Positions 23,218-23,845 of a DNA stretch of 23,845 nt are shown here, piece by piece. The notes beneath the pieces were generated by a model. That model was not told the origin of the DNA. It was given only the letters and a program-made list of their open reading frames with translations, and searched no databases. The stretch covers positions 1-23,845 of the forward strand of contig QENJ01000042.1 in NCBI GenBank assembly GCA_013374505.1, given 5' to 3'. This DNA is from Candidatus Methanophagaceae archaeon (GTDB taxonomy: Archaea > Halobacteriota > Syntropharchaeia > Alkanophagales > Methanospirareceae). Every line of letters begins with the position of its first letter. Position 1 is the first letter of the stretch. The position numbers and the translations under genes were made by a program.

Positions 23218-23845
23218 TTAATCCAATCTCCGATCAATTTCATCTATCTTCTTTGATAAATCCTCTAATTTTTCTAATATCAATTGATTTTCATCTTTCT
23301 TATCTTGATCTTCATTTTCTTTATTCTTATCTTTTTCGACAAAATATGAAGCGATATTGGCAGTTAAGACAGCTACAAAACCAATTCCGATAATCAGTAC
23401 TGCTACTGCTAATATCCGCCCTGCGTGGCTTTCTGGATAAAGATCGCCATAACCAACGGTAGTAACTGTTGTAATAGCCCACCACACACCTTGAATAATT
23501 CCTTGAATTGAAATAACTCTGTGTTCCAACAAGCTAAAAGCAATACCAGAGAAAATTATAAGAAGGATTGTAATTAAAGTAATATACTGCAAAGAGTTCT
23601 TAGCAAGCACATCCAAAATTGGTTTAATACCTCGATTTAAAGCAATTACAATTCTAAGGAACCTTAGGGATCTAAATAATCTTAAAACCCTGAGGGCCCT
23701 TAAAGACCTTATCAAAGCAAAACCTTGCGGAAAAATAGATGGTGGAGAGAACAGAAGAATAAATAGATTTAACCAACTTCTTTTAGTGTAGCCAACTTTG
23801 TCATCGTAAAGACTTACTAAGACCAGATATTCCAAAAGAAAGGCT
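23218..23845 (-). CDS. Voltage-gated-type K+ channel, N-terminus beyond the window
   Basis: The frame is open to the window edge (first complete codon at 23844, reading AFLLEYLVLV), so S1 and part of S2 are missing. What is present: the S2/S3 region, an S4 voltage sensor with seven Arg at exactly every third residue (RSLRALRVLRLFRSLRFLR), an S5 helix (YITLITILLIIFSGIAFSLL), a pore helix (GVWWAITTVT) with the K+ filter TVGYGD, S6 (ILAVAVLIIGIGFVAVLTAN) and a C-terminal charged coiled coil (LILEKLEDLSKKIDEIDRRL). A classic six-helix tetrameric channel of the plasma membrane, as in archaeal KvAP. The coiled coil probably aids assembly (inference). The downstream unknown membrane protein may be a partner. 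Confidence 0.93.
   Translation of the reverse strand, partial: AFLLEYLVLVSLYDDKVGYTKRSWLNLFILLFSPPSIFPQGFALIRSLRALRVLRLFRSLRFLRIVIALNRGIKPILDVLAKNSLQYITLITILLIIFSGIAFSLLEHRVISIQGIIQGVWWAITTVTTVGYGDLYPESHAGRILAVAVLIIGIGFVAVLTANIASYFVEKDKNKENEDQDKKDENQLILEKLEDLSKKIDEIDRRLD

Noticed and set aside
1..23845. CRISPR array
   Set aside because: No regularly spaced direct repeats with unique spacers were found; the repeats at 21.8-22.2 kb are different inverted repeats, not copies of one unit.

Overview
The window is from a euryarchaeal genome, most likely a methanogen or an anaerobic methane-oxidising relative (ANME type). Support comes from archaeal and eukaryote-type information genes (ribosomal proteins L15e, L37e and S2, an Lsm protein, aIF2-beta, an RPA-family protein, diphthine synthase), sn-glycerol-1-phosphate dehydrogenase for archaeal lipids, a methanogenesis marker 12 (UPF0285-type) protein, and a CfbB/CbiA-type amidase beside a nickel-uptake-like gene pair. 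Promoters look archaeal (TATA boxes close upstream of starts). An ANME-1-like lineage is my inference, not shown by the sequence.

Layout. 1-1720: the 3' end of a small unknown gene, then a complete ISAzo13-like insertion sequence with 26-bp inverted repeats and a 3-bp target duplication; its transposase is split by a -1 shift at a run of seven G. 1747-2273: a Nudix hydrolase frameshifted inside the Nudix box. 2625-3392: dph5. 3484-4855 (minus): a nickel-uptake-like pair (NikL-like, NikK/DUF4198-like, the latter frameshifted), divergent from the cfbB/cbiA-type gene at 4997-6448, whose 3' end overlaps an antisense tRNA-Trp. 6540-8181 (minus): DUF763 and rpl15e. 8338-9380 (plus): lsm, rpl37e (short, overlapping), tRNA-Ser(UGA), aIF2-beta. 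9687-10535: an unknown membrane coiled-coil protein. 10699-15570 (minus): a compact block read in the order rpsB, MEMO-like, RPA-family, egsA, UPF0179, mmp12. 15646-17661: a full-length bacterial-type NAD+-dependent DNA ligase. From 17.75 kb onward the window is accessory: a decayed IS sitting exactly at the 3' end of a histidine-phosphatase/multi-pass membrane fusion gene, a broken IS66-like transposase, a roughly 550-bp hairpin-rich stretch without a gene, an ORF remnant, a small membrane protein, and a voltage-gated-type K+ channel running off the right edge.

How the genes fit together. The central part is housekeeping: translation (rpsB, rpl15e, rpl37e, aIF2-beta, two tRNAs, dph5 acting on EF-2), RNA binding (lsm), single-stranded DNA binding (RPA-family) and membrane lipid synthesis (egsA). 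The nikK/nikL-like pair facing the cfbB-type gene suggests a nickel-to-F430 theme: metal capture outside the cell, then amidation of the nickel tetrapyrrole inside. The most unusual items are the NAD+ ligase in an archaeal setting, the phosphatase-transporter fusion, the two IS elements that both landed at gene 3' ends, and the hairpin cluster at 21.79-22.20 kb. Three broken reading frames (transposase, Nudix, NikK) can each be repaired by adding one G to a G run. Homopolymer undercalling in the assembly is therefore a serious alternative to real pseudogenes.
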